Below, one piece after another: positions 7,299-15,353 of a stretch of 40,615 bases of DNA. The notes beneath the pieces were generated by a model. It saw only the letters and a list, made by a program, of their open reading frames with translations, was not told where the DNA came from and searched no databases. The translations under genes and the position numbers were made by a program. Positions within the stretch are counted from its first letter, which is position 1; each line of letters starts with the position of its first letter. The DNA comes from Arthrobacter sp. SO5 (GTDB lineage Bacteria; Actinomycetota; Actinomycetes; Actinomycetales; Micrococcaceae), in contig NZ_MQTQ01000031.1 of assembly GCF_020532805.1 (NCBI RefSeq), positions 1 to 40,615 on the forward strand, read 5' to 3'.

Positions 7299-7775
7299 GT
7301 GTCCGCAGCTGCCGTCAACACCGCCGACCTCTTCGATGAACGGGGTGAGGAACTCGAGTCCGTGTCCGTGCAGTTCCAGTCCCTCGGCGGCCATTCGCAC
7401 TTCAGCGGGCCGGTCCGGACCGTCCGGTGCTTCCAGGACAACGCCCTGGTCAAGTCCACCCTCGCAACCGCCGGAAACGGCGCCGTGCTGGTGGTCGACG
7501 GCCGCGGATCCCTGCGCACGGCGCTGATGGGGGACCTGATCGCGGCGAGCGCCGTGGCGAACGGCTGGGCCGGCGTCGTCATCTACGGTGCCATCCGCGA
7601 CCGGCAGGCCATCGCCGGGCTGCCCCTCGGGGTCAAGGCGCTGGGCAGCAACCCGCGCAAGAGTGCCAAGACCGGAGCCGGCGAGACTGATGTGGAATTG
7701 CAGATCGACGGCGTCACCGTCCGCCCGGGCGCGATGATCTGGTGCGATCCGGACGGGATCCTCCTGGAGCGGTGA
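7299..7775 (+). CDS. rraA: RraA family protein (RNase E activity regulator-like)
   Basis: A 158-residue protein matching the RraA/demethylmenaquinone methyltransferase-like fold. RraA of E. coli inhibits RNase E by direct binding; related proteins are divalent-metal aldolases or oxaloacetate decarboxylases. Typical stretches are the N-terminal TADLFDERGEE, the FSGPVRTVRCFQDN segment, GDLIAASAVANGWAGVVIYGAIRD (Arg-Asp of the active-site/phosphate cleft) and the end VTVRPGAMIWCDPDGILL. The start is GTG 7299 with a GGGAG ribosome site. Length matches E. coli RraA. The neighbours give no hint of an aldolase pathway, so the RraA name rests on similarity alone. Confidence 0.85.
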   Translation: MSAAAVNTADLFDERGEELESVSVQFQSLGGHSHFSGPVRTVRCFQDNALVKSTLATAGNGAVLVVDGRGSLRTALMGDLIAASAVANGWAGVVIYGAIRDRQAIAGLPLGVKALGSNPRKSAKTGAGETDVELQIDGVTVRPGAMIWCDPDGILLER

Positions 7776-7832
7776 CGCTCCTGCAGGGACCGCAGTGGAA
7801 GCTGGCCGTCCAACCGGGAACAATTCAGCAAC

Positions 7833-7843
7833 TAACATAGTTA
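7833..7843 (+). promoter_or_regulatory. Small dyad upstream of efflux pump gene
   Basis: TAAC-ATA-GTTA, an A/T-rich interrupted palindrome about 50 bases before the DHA2 transporter start and part of a larger imperfect dyad (about 7828-7847). It is the only A/T-rich patch in this gap and could be a promoter or the site of a MarR- or TetR-type repressor. No such regulator gene is adjacent. Confidence 0.3.
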
Positions 7844-7892
7844 CTGCAAGCAACCTTCCTGCTTGATCCCCACCCTTCCCCCGGGAGCAGTC

Positions 7893-9548
7893 ATGTCCAA
7901 GACCACCTCTGTGCGCGCCGCCGGAGAGGTTCTGACCCATCGTCAGACCATCACAGTCATGGTGGGCCTCATGCTCGGCATGTTCCTGTCCTCTCTGGAC
8001 CAGACCATCGTGTCCACCTCCATCTACACCATCGCCAACGACCTCGACGGGCTCTCCCTGCAGGCCTGGGCCACGACGGCGTACCTCATCACCTCCACGG
8101 TGAGCACCCCGCTCTACGGCAAGCTCAGCGACATCTTCGGCAGGCGTCCCCTGTACCTCACGGCGATCCTGATCTTCCTCGCCGGCTCGCTCTACGCCGG
8201 ATCGGTCCACTCCATGACCGAACTCGCGATCGCCCGCGGCATCCAGGGCCTCGGCGCCGGCGGCCTGCTGGCCCTCGCCCTGACCATCATCGGCGACATC
8301 GTGGCCCTGAAGGACCGCGCCAAATACCAGGGCTACTTCATGTCCGTGTTCGGCATTTCCTCGGTACTGGGGCCCGTGATCGGCGGCGCGTTCGCCGGTG
8401 CGGAGACCATCCTGGGCACCGACGGCTGGCGCTGGGTGTTCTTCATCAACATCCCCATCGGGCTCGCTGCCCTCACCGTGGTATTCCTGTACCTGCACCT
8501 GCCGGCCAAGCACGTGAAACAGAAGATCGACTACTGGGGCGCCGCCGCCATCACCCTGGCAATCGTGCCGCTGCTGCTCGTGGCTGAACAGGGCCGCAGC
8601 TGGGGCTGGACCTCCGCCGGTTCCCTGCTCTGCATCGGGCTCGGCGTGGTGGGCATCGTGGCGTTCCTGCTGGCGGAGCGGCGTGCCGGCGACTACGCGC
8701 TGATCCCGCTCCGGCTCTTCCGGAACATGACGTTCGGCCTGTCCTCGCTGCTGAATTTCATCATCGGCGTCGGCATGTTCGGGGCCATTGCCATGCTCCC
8801 GATGTACCTGCAGCTGGTGAAGGGCCTGACCCCCACCGAGGCCGGCCTGATGATGATCACCTTCACCGTGGGCATCCTCACCGGTTCCATCACCGCGGGC
8901 CGGACCATCTCGGCGTCGGGGACCTACCGGATCTTCCCCATCCTGGGCAGCGCCATCCTGACCGGGGCCGCCACAGTCATGGGCCTCTCGCTGGGAGTGG
9001 ACACCCCGCTGTGGGTTCCAGGCGCCATCGCCGTGTTCTTCGGCCTGGGCCTGGGCTTCTGCATGCAGCCGCTCACCCTGGCTATGCAGGTCTCCGTGCC
9101 GGCGAAGGACATGGGTGTGGGAACTTCCTCGGCCGCGTTCTTCCGCTCCATGGGCGGCGCGGTGGGCACAGCCGTGTTCATCTCGATGCTTTTCAGCCTG
9201 GCAGCGGACAAGGTGGCCGCCGGCATGAAGGAGGCCATGCGGAACGCGGACTTCCTCAAGGTCCTCAAGGACCCCGCGGTGGCCGGCGACCCCGCCAACG
9301 CCCCGCTCTACGCGTTCTTCAAGAACGGCGCGGGCAACGATTCGCTCAATGACACCAGCTGGCTGCACCAGGCCAACCCGGCACTGACGCGCCCCATCAC
9401 CGAGGGTTTCGCCCAGTCGATCGACGCCGTCATGCTCACAGCCGCCGTCCTGACCGGCATCGCCTTCGTGATCAGCTTCGCCCTGCCGAAGAAAAAGCTC
9501 ACGGACCCGAAGGCGGCTGCCGCCGCCGAGTCCGTCCCGGCCCACTAG
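7893..9548 (+). CDS. DHA2 family MFS drug efflux transporter (EmrB/QacA type)
   Basis: A 551-residue, 14-helix proton-coupled multidrug exporter of the inner membrane. Helix 1 carries the family pattern SSLDQTIVSTSIYTIANDL; the helix 2-3 loop has GKLSDIFGRRP; helix 4 has ARGIQGLGAGGLL; helix 5 contains the antiporter motif C-like GPVIGGAFAG. A larger loop between the last helices (about residues 445-510) and a Lys/Ala-rich cytoplasmic tail match the family. I chose ATG 7893 with a GGGAG ribosome site; the longer frame from TTG 7863 has none. The gene ends in a GC hairpin and is followed by a second transporter on the same strand. Confidence 0.9.
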   Translation: MSKTTSVRAAGEVLTHRQTITVMVGLMLGMFLSSLDQTIVSTSIYTIANDLDGLSLQAWATTAYLITSTVSTPLYGKLSDIFGRRPLYLTAILIFLAGSLYAGSVHSMTELAIARGIQGLGAGGLLALALTIIGDIVALKDRAKYQGYFMSVFGISSVLGPVIGGAFAGAETILGTDGWRWVFFINIPIGLAALTVVFLYLHLPAKHVKQKIDYWGAAAITLAIVPLLLVAEQGRSWGWTSAGSLLCIGLGVVGIVAFLLAERRAGDYALIPLRLFRNMTFGLSSLLNFIIGVGMFGAIAMLPMYLQLVKGLTPTEAGLMMITFTVGILTGSITAGRTISASGTYRIFPILGSAILTGAATVMGLSLGVDTPLWVPGAIAVFFGLGLGFCMQPLTLAMQVSVPAKDMGVGTSSAAFFRSMGGAVGTAVFISMLFSLAADKVAAGMKEAMRNADFLKVLKDPAVAGDPANAPLYAFFKNGAGNDSLNDTSWLHQANPALTRPITEGFAQSIDAVMLTAAVLTGIAFVISFALPKKKLTDPKAAAAAESVPAH

Positions 9549-9570
9549 GCGCCGCACAGCGGGCGGCGCC
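9548..9570 (+). terminator. GC hairpin after DHA2 transporter gene
   Basis: GGCGCCGC (9548-9555) and GCGGCGCC (9563-9570) form a perfect 8-bp stem around a 7-base loop. The left arm begins at the last base of the stop codon. No T-tract follows. Confidence 0.55.
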
Positions 9571-9578
9571 CGCGAAGT

Positions 9579-9654
9579 GTATGCTTCATCTCACTTTTGC
9601 CCTCGGAGCAGGCGCCGCGCGCGCCGCGGTGGAAGACTGGGTGGTCGCGGCGCG
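9579..9654 (+). promoter_or_regulatory. Promoter and leader hairpin of sugar porter gene
   Basis: TATGCT (9579-9584) is a plausible -10 element. The resulting leader of about 100 bases contains CGCGCCGCG (9620-9628) and CGCGGCGCG (9646-9654), a perfect 9-bp stem with a 17-base loop. It ends 37 bases before the start codon, so the ribosome site itself is free. Confidence 0.35.
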
Positions 9655-9691
9655 AGCCGCGGACCGCCAACATGCATGCCGAGGGAGCCAG

Positions 9692-11131
9692 ATGACCACC
9701 ACGCAGGACCAGACTGCAGCCAAGATCCCCCAGCGGGTCATCTGGCTGGCCGTGGCGGGCGCCGTGGGCGGCTTCCTCTTCGGCTTCGACTCGTCCGTGG
9801 TCAACGGCGCCGTGGACGCGATCAAGGACGAGTTCGCCCTGAGCGAGGCCGTGACCGGGTTCGCCGTGGCCGTGGCCCTCCTCGGCTGCGCGGCCGGGGC
9901 CTACCTCGCCGGCAAGATCGCCGACCGCTACGGCCGGATCCCGGCGATGAAGCTCGGAGCGCTCCTGTTCCTGGTCAGCGCCGTCGGCACGGGCTTCGCC
10001 TTCGGGGTCTGGGACCTGATCTTCTGGCGCCTGGTGGGCGGCCTCGGCATCGGCCTGGCCTCGGTGATCGCCCCCGCGTACATCTCCGAGATCTCACCCC
10101 GGCACGTCCGGGGCCGCCTGGCCTCGCTGCAGCAACTGGCCATCACCACGGGTATCTTCGCCGCCCTGCTCTCGGACGCGCTTTTTGCCAACTTCGCCGG
10201 CGGCGCGGACCAGGCCCTGTGGCTCGGCATCGAGGCGTGGCGCTGGATGTTCCTCGCAGGCGCCGTGCCCGCCGTCGTCTACGGCTGGATCGCCTTTACC
10301 CTGCCGGAATCCCCGCGTTTCCTGGTCTTCCAGGGCAAGGACGAGGAAGCCTTGAAGATCTTCCAGTCCATCGCGCCGAACGAGGACACGGACCGCCACC
10401 TGCGCGAGATCAAGAAGGCCATCGAGGACGACAAGGTGGCGGGCCAGAAGGGCTCCCTGCGCGGCAAAACCCTGGGCCTGCAGCCCGTGGTGTGGATCGG
10501 CATCATCCTGTCCGTGCTGCAGCAGTTTGTCGGCATCAACGTGATCTTCTACTACTCCACCACGCTGTGGAAGGCCGTCGGCTTCCAGGAGAAGGACTCC
10601 CTGACGATCTCCGTGGCCACCGCGATCACCAACATCCTGGTCACGCTCGTGGCCATTGCCCTGGTGGACCGGATCGGCCGGCGTCCCATCATGCTGGCGG
10701 GTTCCATCGGCATGGCCGTCTCGCTCGGGACCATGGCGCTGGCCTTCGGCTCCGCGACGGCCCCGGGGGACGGGATCTCCCTGCCCGGTGCCTGGGGTCC
10801 TGCCGCCCTGGTCGCCGCCAACGTGTTCGTGATCAGCTTCGGCGCATCCTGGGGCCCCCTGGTCTGGGTACTGCTCGGCGAAATCTTCCCGTCCCGGATC
10901 CGCGCCCGTGCCCTGGGCCTCGCCGCGGCCGCGCAGTGGATCGCCAACTTCGCCATTACGCTGAGCTTCCCGGTGATGGCCGCAGCCTCCCTGCCAATGA
11001 CCTACGCCATGTACGCGCTGTTCGCGGCGGCGTCGTTCTTCTTCGTCAAGTTCAAGGTGCCGGAGACCAACGGCATGTCGCTGGAGCAGGCCGAGACGCT
11101 CTTCGTCCCGAAGGGCTCCGCCAAGTCCTAG
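9692..11131 (+). CDS. Sugar porter family MFS transporter
   Basis: A 479-residue, 12-helix sugar:proton symporter-type protein. Family signatures are GFDSSVVNGA in helix 1, DRYGRIPAM in the 2-3 loop, the FTLPESPRFLV motif after helix 6, QQFVGINVIFYYS in helix 7, DRIGRRPIM in the 8-9 loop and VPETNGMSLEQ at the end. This is the XylE/IolT/GlcP type, and the conserved QQ.GIN motif suggests hexose, pentose or inositol transport; the exact sugar cannot be read. I chose ATG 9692, preceded by a GAGGGAG ribosome site; the open frame continues upstream without a better start. The next gene encodes PTS enzyme I, so carbohydrate uptake by two mechanisms is represented side by side. Confidence 0.9.
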   Translation: MTTTQDQTAAKIPQRVIWLAVAGAVGGFLFGFDSSVVNGAVDAIKDEFALSEAVTGFAVAVALLGCAAGAYLAGKIADRYGRIPAMKLGALLFLVSAVGTGFAFGVWDLIFWRLVGGLGIGLASVIAPAYISEISPRHVRGRLASLQQLAITTGIFAALLSDALFANFAGGADQALWLGIEAWRWMFLAGAVPAVVYGWIAFTLPESPRFLVFQGKDEEALKIFQSIAPNEDTDRHLREIKKAIEDDKVAGQKGSLRGKTLGLQPVVWIGIILSVLQQFVGINVIFYYSTTLWKAVGFQEKDSLTISVATAITNILVTLVAIALVDRIGRRPIMLAGSIGMAVSLGTMALAFGSATAPGDGISLPGAWGPAALVAANVFVISFGASWGPLVWVLLGEIFPSRIRARALGLAAAAQWIANFAITLSFPVMAAASLPMTYAMYALFAAASFFFVKFKVPETNGMSLEQAETLFVPKGSAKS

Positions 11132-11187
11132 GCACCGCGTCAGCGTTGCCGCGGCACGCGGAGCGACGCTCTATGACGTACATCACC

Positions 11188-11193
11188 TACAAT
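11188..11193 (+). promoter_or_regulatory. Possible -10 element of ptsI
   Basis: TACAAT, a good -10 match in the 184-bp gap upstream of ptsI, would give a leader of roughly 115 bases. The -35 region is weak. Confidence 0.35.
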
Positions 11194-11315
11194 CTCTCTC
11201 AGGGCCGTGCTCCACGGTTGACGAAGCCATCAGCCACCTTCACCAGTGAAGGCCGGGGACCCGCGGCGGCACCTGAACCGGCTTACCGGCCCACGGCAGA
11301 GAATGAGGACCTTCA

Positions 11316-13001
11316 GTGCAGAACTTCCCAGGAGTAGGCGTCAGTCCCGGCCGCATCATCGGAACCATCCGCCAGATGCCCAAACCCGTCAGCGAACCGC
11401 CCGCCGGGGAGCAGCTGCCGGCCGGCGTCACGGCTGAAGAAGCCACCGCGGCCCTGAAGACGGCTTCGAGGACCGTGCACGATCAGCTGAATGCCCGGGC
11501 CGAAATCGCGAGCGGCGACGGCAAGGCAGTACTGGAAGCCACCGCACTCATGGCGACGGACTCCATGCTCCTGAAGTCGGCCGCCAAACTGATCGGCCGC
11601 GGCACCTCCGGCCAGCGCGCCATCTGGGAAGCCGGCTCCTCCGTCTCGGAAATGTTGCACAACCTCGGCGGCTACATGGCCGAGCGTGCCACTGACGTCC
11701 TGGATGTCCGGGCCCGCATCGTGGCCGAACTGCGCGGCGTCCCGGCCCCGGGCATCCCGTCCTCCCCCACCCCGTTCATCCTGGTCGCCGAGGACCTGGC
11801 CCCGGCGGACACCGCCACCCTGGATCCGGAGAAGATCCTGGCGCTGCTCACGGCCGGCGGCGGCCCGCAGTCCCACACGGCGATCATCGCCCGCTCCCTC
11901 GGGCTGCCCGCCGTCGTCGCCGCGACCGGCGTGGACCAGCTCCCGGACGGCACCGAGGTCTATGTGGACGGCGCGGCCGGCCTCATCACCGTGGACCCCG
12001 ACGACTCCCAGCGGGCCGCCGCCGACCAGTGGGCTGCCACTGCGTCGCTGCTGTCGGCCTTCAACGGAACGGGCGCGACGGCGGACGGCCACCTCGTCCC
12101 GCTGCTCGCCAACGTCGGCGGGGCCAAGGACGCTGTGGCCGCCGCCAAGCTCAACGCCCAGGGCGTGGGGCTGTTCCGGACCGAGTTCTGTTTCCTGGAA
12201 CGGGACACCGAGCCCACCGTGGAGGAACAGGCTGCCGCGTACAAGGGCGTCTTCGGCGCCTTCCCCGGCAAGAAGGTGGTGCTCCGAACGCTCGACGCCG
12301 GGGCGGACAAGCCGCTGCCCTTCCTCACCGACGCCACCGAGCCCAACCCGGCCCTCGGCGTCCGCGGCTACCGCACCGACCTCACCACCCCCGGCGTGCT
12401 GGAACGCCAGCTGCAGGCCATCGCCCGGGCGGAACGGGAATCCGAGGCCGACGTCTGGGTCATGGCGCCGATGATTTCCACCGCGGAAGAAGCAGCCCGC
12501 TTTGCGAGGTTGTGCGCGGAGGCGGGGATCAAGACGCCCGGCGTCATGGTGGAAGTCCCGTCCGCCGCCCTCACCGCCGAGGCGATCCTGCGGGAGGTGG
12601 ACTTCGCGAGCCTGGGCACGAACGACCTCACCCAGTACGCCATGGCCGCCGACCGCCAGCTCGGCCCCCTCGCGGCCCTCAACACGCCCTGGCAGCCGGC
12701 TGTGCTCCGGTTGGTGCGCCTCACCGTCGAGGGCTCCGCGGCGGAAGGACACAACAAACCCGTCGGCGTCTGCGGCGAGGCCGCGGCGGACCCGGCCCTC
12801 GCCGTCGTCCTGACCGGTCTCGGCGTCACAACGCTGTCCATGACCGCCCGGTCCCTCGCAGCCGTGGCAGCCGTCCTGAAGACCGTCACCCTGGCCGAGG
12901 CGCAGGAACTGGCCCGGCTGGCCCTCTCTGCCCCGACCGCCACCGAGGCCCGGGCCCTGGTGCGGGAGAAGCTGCCGGTACTGGAGGAGCTCGGCCTCTA
13001 A
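11316..13001 (+). CDS. ptsI: Phosphoenolpyruvate-protein phosphotransferase (PTS enzyme I)
   Basis: A 561-residue cytoplasmic enzyme that takes phosphate from phosphoenolpyruvate and passes it to HPr, starting the sugar phosphotransferase chain. The N-terminal helical HPr-binding region is followed by the phospho-histidine motif GGGPQSHTAIIARSLGLPAV with His at residue 187. The C-terminal TIM barrel has GLFRTEFCFL, LRTLDAGADKPLPF, the signature DFASLGTNDLTQYAMAADR (about 429-447) and the catalytic Cys in VGVCGEAAADP (about residue 486). Length is normal. The start is GTG 11316 with a GAGGACC ribosome site. No HPr or enzyme II gene is in the window. The next gene has its own promoter. Confidence 0.95.
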   Translation: MQNFPGVGVSPGRIIGTIRQMPKPVSEPPAGEQLPAGVTAEEATAALKTASRTVHDQLNARAEIASGDGKAVLEATALMATDSMLLKSAAKLIGRGTSGQRAIWEAGSSVSEMLHNLGGYMAERATDVLDVRARIVAELRGVPAPGIPSSPTPFILVAEDLAPADTATLDPEKILALLTAGGGPQSHTAIIARSLGLPAVVAATGVDQLPDGTEVYVDGAAGLITVDPDDSQRAAADQWAATASLLSAFNGTGATADGHLVPLLANVGGAKDAVAAAKLNAQGVGLFRTEFCFLERDTEPTVEEQAAAYKGVFGAFPGKKVVLRTLDAGADKPLPFLTDATEPNPALGVRGYRTDLTTPGVLERQLQAIARAERESEADVWVMAPMISTAEEAARFARLCAEAGIKTPGVMVEVPSAALTAEAILREVDFASLGTNDLTQYAMAADRQLGPLAALNTPWQPAVLRLVRLTVEGSAAEGHNKPVGVCGEAAADPALAVVLTGLGVTTLSMTARSLAAVAAVLKTVTLAEAQELARLALSAPTATEARALVREKLPVLEELGL

Positions 13002-13045
13002 CGGGCCCGTCAGGAACAGTGGCGGTACGGCCCTGCCCTGGGCGT

Positions 13046-13051
13046 TAGGAT
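13046..13051 (+). promoter_or_regulatory. -10 element of leaderless excisionase-like gene
   Basis: TAGGAT ends six bases before ATG 13058. The same bases (TAGGA) could instead act as a ribosome site if transcription started further upstream. Confidence 0.4.
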
Positions 13052-13057
13052 TCAGCC

Positions 13058-13492
13058 ATGGCTCTGATTGCACCCCGGGTGACGGCCGGCCTTCCGGCCG
13101 AGGACGCGCAGAAACTCAAGTACGCCCTCAGCGGCAGCGACGACATCACGGTCTTCGTGGACGGCACCGTCCACCGGCTTCCGCCTGATGCGCGGGACGC
13201 CGTCGTTGATCTGCTGGGCAGGTTCAGCCGCGGGGAGTCCGTGACGGTCAGCAGCGTCGAAGAAATGCTGACCACCTCGAAGGCGGCGGAACTGGCGGGC
13301 ATCTCGCACACGTACCTGCGGAACATGACGGACCGGGGCGACATCCCGGTGGAATACCGCGGCACGCACCGCCGGATCAGGCTGGCAGACATCATGGCCT
13401 GGCTCGAACGGCAGAAGAAGAACAGTCCTGCCGACGGCGGCCCCGGCGGCACCACGGGCCCTGAGGATGACGCTGCGGGCGCCGCCTCGTGA
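13058..13492 (+). CDS. Excisionase-family / antitoxin-like DNA-binding protein
   Basis: A 144-residue protein. The C-terminal half holds a MerR-like winged helix-turn-helix of the excisionase family, TTSKAAELAGISHTYLRNMT followed by the wing GTHRRIRLADIMAWLERQKK (about residues 70-125). The N-terminal half contains VFVDGTVHRLPPDARDAVVDLL, seen in antitoxins that pair with PIN-domain toxins. No PIN gene follows; the next gene is an unrelated small membrane protein, so this is either an orphan antitoxin or a stand-alone regulator. The tail is Gly/Asp/Ala-rich and looks disordered. Starts at ATG 13058. Confidence 0.8.
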   Translation: MALIAPRVTAGLPAEDAQKLKYALSGSDDITVFVDGTVHRLPPDARDAVVDLLGRFSRGESVTVSSVEEMLTTSKAAELAGISHTYLRNMTDRGDIPVEYRGTHRRIRLADIMAWLERQKKNSPADGGPGGTTGPEDDAAGAAS

Positions 13493-13554
13493 CCGCGTGA
13501 TAAGGATCAAGCAACGATCGCGGCCCTGCACGGAAACGCAAATAACACCGGGGT

Positions 13555-13560
13555 TAGGCT
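13555..13560 (+). promoter_or_regulatory. -10 element deciding the start of the small membrane protein
   Basis: TAGGCT, the same hexamer as before the S10 peptidase, lies three bases before ATG 13564 and six before GTG 13567. The six-base spacing used elsewhere in this window favours GTG 13567. Confidence 0.4.
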
Positions 13561-13566
13561 TGGATG

Positions 13567-13857
13567 GTGGGTAAGTTCAGAGGGTGGCACATCGTGGCCG
13601 GCATTGCCGCCATGGTGCTCACCGGCATCCTCGGAACCGTGATGGGGCTGAACAACACGGCGGCGTTTATGGCCAGCTGTGTCGCGTTTGTGGCGGTCGC
13701 CATGTGGATGGACAGCCGGATCACGCTCCGCAGGAGAGAACGAGCGCGGGAGGCGGCGCGGGAGGCAGCGCGGCAGGCGCAGGAGGCGGCAGGCCAGCCC
13801 GAAGACGGGGCCACACTGGACGTTGAGCAGCCCAAACGCGAGGGCTCCGGCGGTTAG
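13567..13857 (+). CDS. Small two-helix membrane protein
   Basis: A 96-residue protein of unknown function (97 if ATG 13564 is used). Two membrane helices at about residues 7-27 and 31-47 are followed by a highly charged helix RRRERAREAAREAARQAQEA with a repeated REAA unit, likely a coiled coil in the cytoplasm. The end is hydrophilic. Codon use matches the neighbours, so it is a genuine gene. I recognise no named family. Start placement rests on the -10 spacing described for 13555-13560. It lies downstream of the excisionase-like gene on the same strand with a 74-bp gap, and converges on the PucR regulator gene with only 18 bp between stop codons. Confidence 0.7.
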   Translation: MGKFRGWHIVAGIAAMVLTGILGTVMGLNNTAAFMASCVAFVAVAMWMDSRITLRRRERAREAAREAARQAQEAAGQPEDGATLDVEQPKREGSGG

Positions 13858-13875
13858 GGCCTGCGCCCGCTTCCG

Positions 13876-15096
13876 CTAGATGCGCGGCCGGCCGGCCCAG
13901 CGCCGGGCTTTAAGCGCCGCGTGCAGCTCCAGCCGGACCATCCCCTTGAGGGGGTCCACACCGAGGAGCTGACGGATCCGGCCCAGCCGGTTGTAGATGC
14001 TGCTCCGGTGCAGATGCAGCTTGTTCGCCACCTCCTGGACCGAGCCGTCGTTGTCATAGAACAGCTCAAGCACCGGCAGCAGCTCATGGTTCCGGTCGTG
14101 ATCCTCCAGGATCCGGAAGTACACCGAGCCGGAGTCCGCCCAGGCCCCCGCACCGCCCCCGGCCGAAGCCAACAGCTGGTACAGGCCCGTCGACCGGCAG
14201 TCGACGAGTTCGCCCAGCTGGGCGTCCACGGCGGCCGCCTGGGCCGCCTGCCGGGACTGCCGGTACGCCTCGGCAAGCTCCCGCGGCTTTGCGACGCCTT
14301 CGGAGGTGCCCAGGATGATCCGCCGGACGGGACTCCCCGAGCGCTTGGCCAGCTCCAGCTGATAGTGGACCAGCACCTGGGCATGGTCAGCCCGGCCGGT
14401 CGATTCCTTGAACAAGACGACTGCGTGGGTCTCCGTGCCGGCGCTGAAGAGGGCGGCGTCCACCCCGATGGTGGCCTGCAGCGCCGCCGAGCGGTGGATC
14501 AGCGTGGCGGCGATCGGATCCGAGCCTTCAGCCCAGCCATCGGCGTCCAGCACGGTCACGAGCTGCCAGGGCCCGCGGCCCTGGACTTCCTTCCAGCCCG
14601 CGACGGCCGCGACGGCGTTGGCCTCGCCCCGGCAGGCGGCCAGGAATTCCTGCTCGCGGCGGCGGCGGAACTCCGATTCGGCCGTGTTGGAGTCCAGCAG
14701 CAGGGCTGAGAGCTGCTCGAGTTCACGCGCCACCCCGGGCAGCTGGGCGAGGACCGACGTCGCGTTCGGTTCGTCGGCGTCCAGCTGGACCCACAAATAC
14801 CCCACCCGGAAGCCGCGCACCAGGAGGGGGACGCAGACGCGGCCCAGCATGCCCAGGTCCGCATTGGCCGGCACCACGACCGGGCGCACCGCCGTCGCGA
14901 TCCCGTGGGAAAGCTGCCACGCGCTGACGTCCGTGGGCACGCGCTTGCTGAGCAGGAAGTTCACCCGGACACGGTCGGCGTGGGACTGGTGGGAGCTGTA
15001 GGCGAGCAGCAAGCCGTCGAGGTCCTCCAGCGAGAGGCCCCGGCGGAGCTTCAGCGCCACCTGCTCCACAAGCTGCTCCACGTCCTGCTGCTGCAT
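13876..15096 (-). CDS. PucR/CdaR family transcriptional regulator, probable activator of ald
   Basis: A 406-residue regulator with a sensing N-terminal half and the C-terminal PucR helix-turn-helix, NDGSVQEVANKLHLHRSSIYNRLGRI (split here at about residues 346-371), followed by the conserved LGVDPLKGMVRLELHAALKA. The middle region contains a GGDEF-like degenerate domain common in this family. It is divergent from the alanine dehydrogenase gene. In Bacillus subtilis the PucR-type protein AdeR activates ald, so the same role is inferred here. The start ATG 15096 lies six bases after TACTCT on the minus strand (leaderless); the GG-rich bases next to the ATG are too close to be a ribosome site. 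Confidence 0.85.
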   Translation of the reverse strand: MQQQDVEQLVEQVALKLRRGLSLEDLDGLLLAYSSHQSHADRVRVNFLLSKRVPTDVSAWQLSHGIATAVRPVVVPANADLGMLGRVCVPLLVRGFRVGYLWVQLDADEPNATSVLAQLPGVARELEQLSALLLDSNTAESEFRRRREQEFLAACRGEANAVAAVAGWKEVQGRGPWQLVTVLDADGWAEGSDPIAATLIHRSAALQATIGVDAALFSAGTETHAVVLFKESTGRADHAQVLVHYQLELAKRSGSPVRRIILGTSEGVAKPRELAEAYRQSRQAAQAAAVDAQLGELVDCRSTGLYQLLASAGGGAGAWADSGSVYFRILEDHDRNHELLPVLELFYDNDGSVQEVANKLHLHRSSIYNRLGRIRQLLGVDPLKGMVRLELHAALKARRWAGRPRI

Positions 15097-15102
15097 CCTG
15101 CC

Positions 15103-15108
15103 AGAGTA
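15103..15108 (-). promoter_or_regulatory. -10 element of leaderless PucR regulator gene
   Basis: TACTCT on the minus strand, six bases before ATG 15096. Confidence 0.4.
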
Positions 15109-15188
15109 CTGCCCGGCGCGTCCCCGGAGCGAAAGGCACGACGGCGACGGACGCGCGGACAGCAGGCGACACCTGACGCTTCACGATT

Positions 15189-15200
15189 CGACAAATGTCG
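15189..15200. promoter_or_regulatory. Candidate regulator-binding dyad between pucR-type gene and ald
   Basis: CGACA-AA-TGTCG, a 5-bp inverted repeat, in the 257-bp divergent gap. ATTCG is present at 15186-15190 and again at 15210-15214, about two helical turns apart. The site lies roughly 75-90 bases upstream of the likely ald promoter, a normal position for an activator. The rest of the gap holds no gene. Confidence 0.4.
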
Positions 15201-15261
15201 ACGTAGTGAATTCGAAAACCGCGCCTTCCTGCGGAAGTCCGCGGAGACCACGCGCCGGCGC

Positions 15262-15292
15262 CTGTCAGCTGCCTCACAGCGGGATCTATTCT
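15262..15292 (+). promoter_or_regulatory. Possible ald promoter
   Basis: CTGTCA (15262-15267) and TATTCT (15287-15292) with a 19-base spacer. Transcription would start near 15300, giving a leader of about 55 bases with a GGAG ribosome site before ATG 15354. Confidence 0.35.
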
Positions 15293-15353
15293 GGAACTAC
15301 GACTTCCCCGTAACAACCCAGGCCCGCAAGGCCCACAGCACTGGAGCCCACAC

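Noticed and set aside
6141..9557. Very long minus-strand open frame (over 1,100 codons)
   Set aside because: It is antisense to the nuclease-like lipoprotein, rraA and the DHA2 transporter, all of which have family motifs and ribosome sites. The antisense protein is Gly/Arg/Asp/His-rich without domains, a typical shadow in high-GC DNA.
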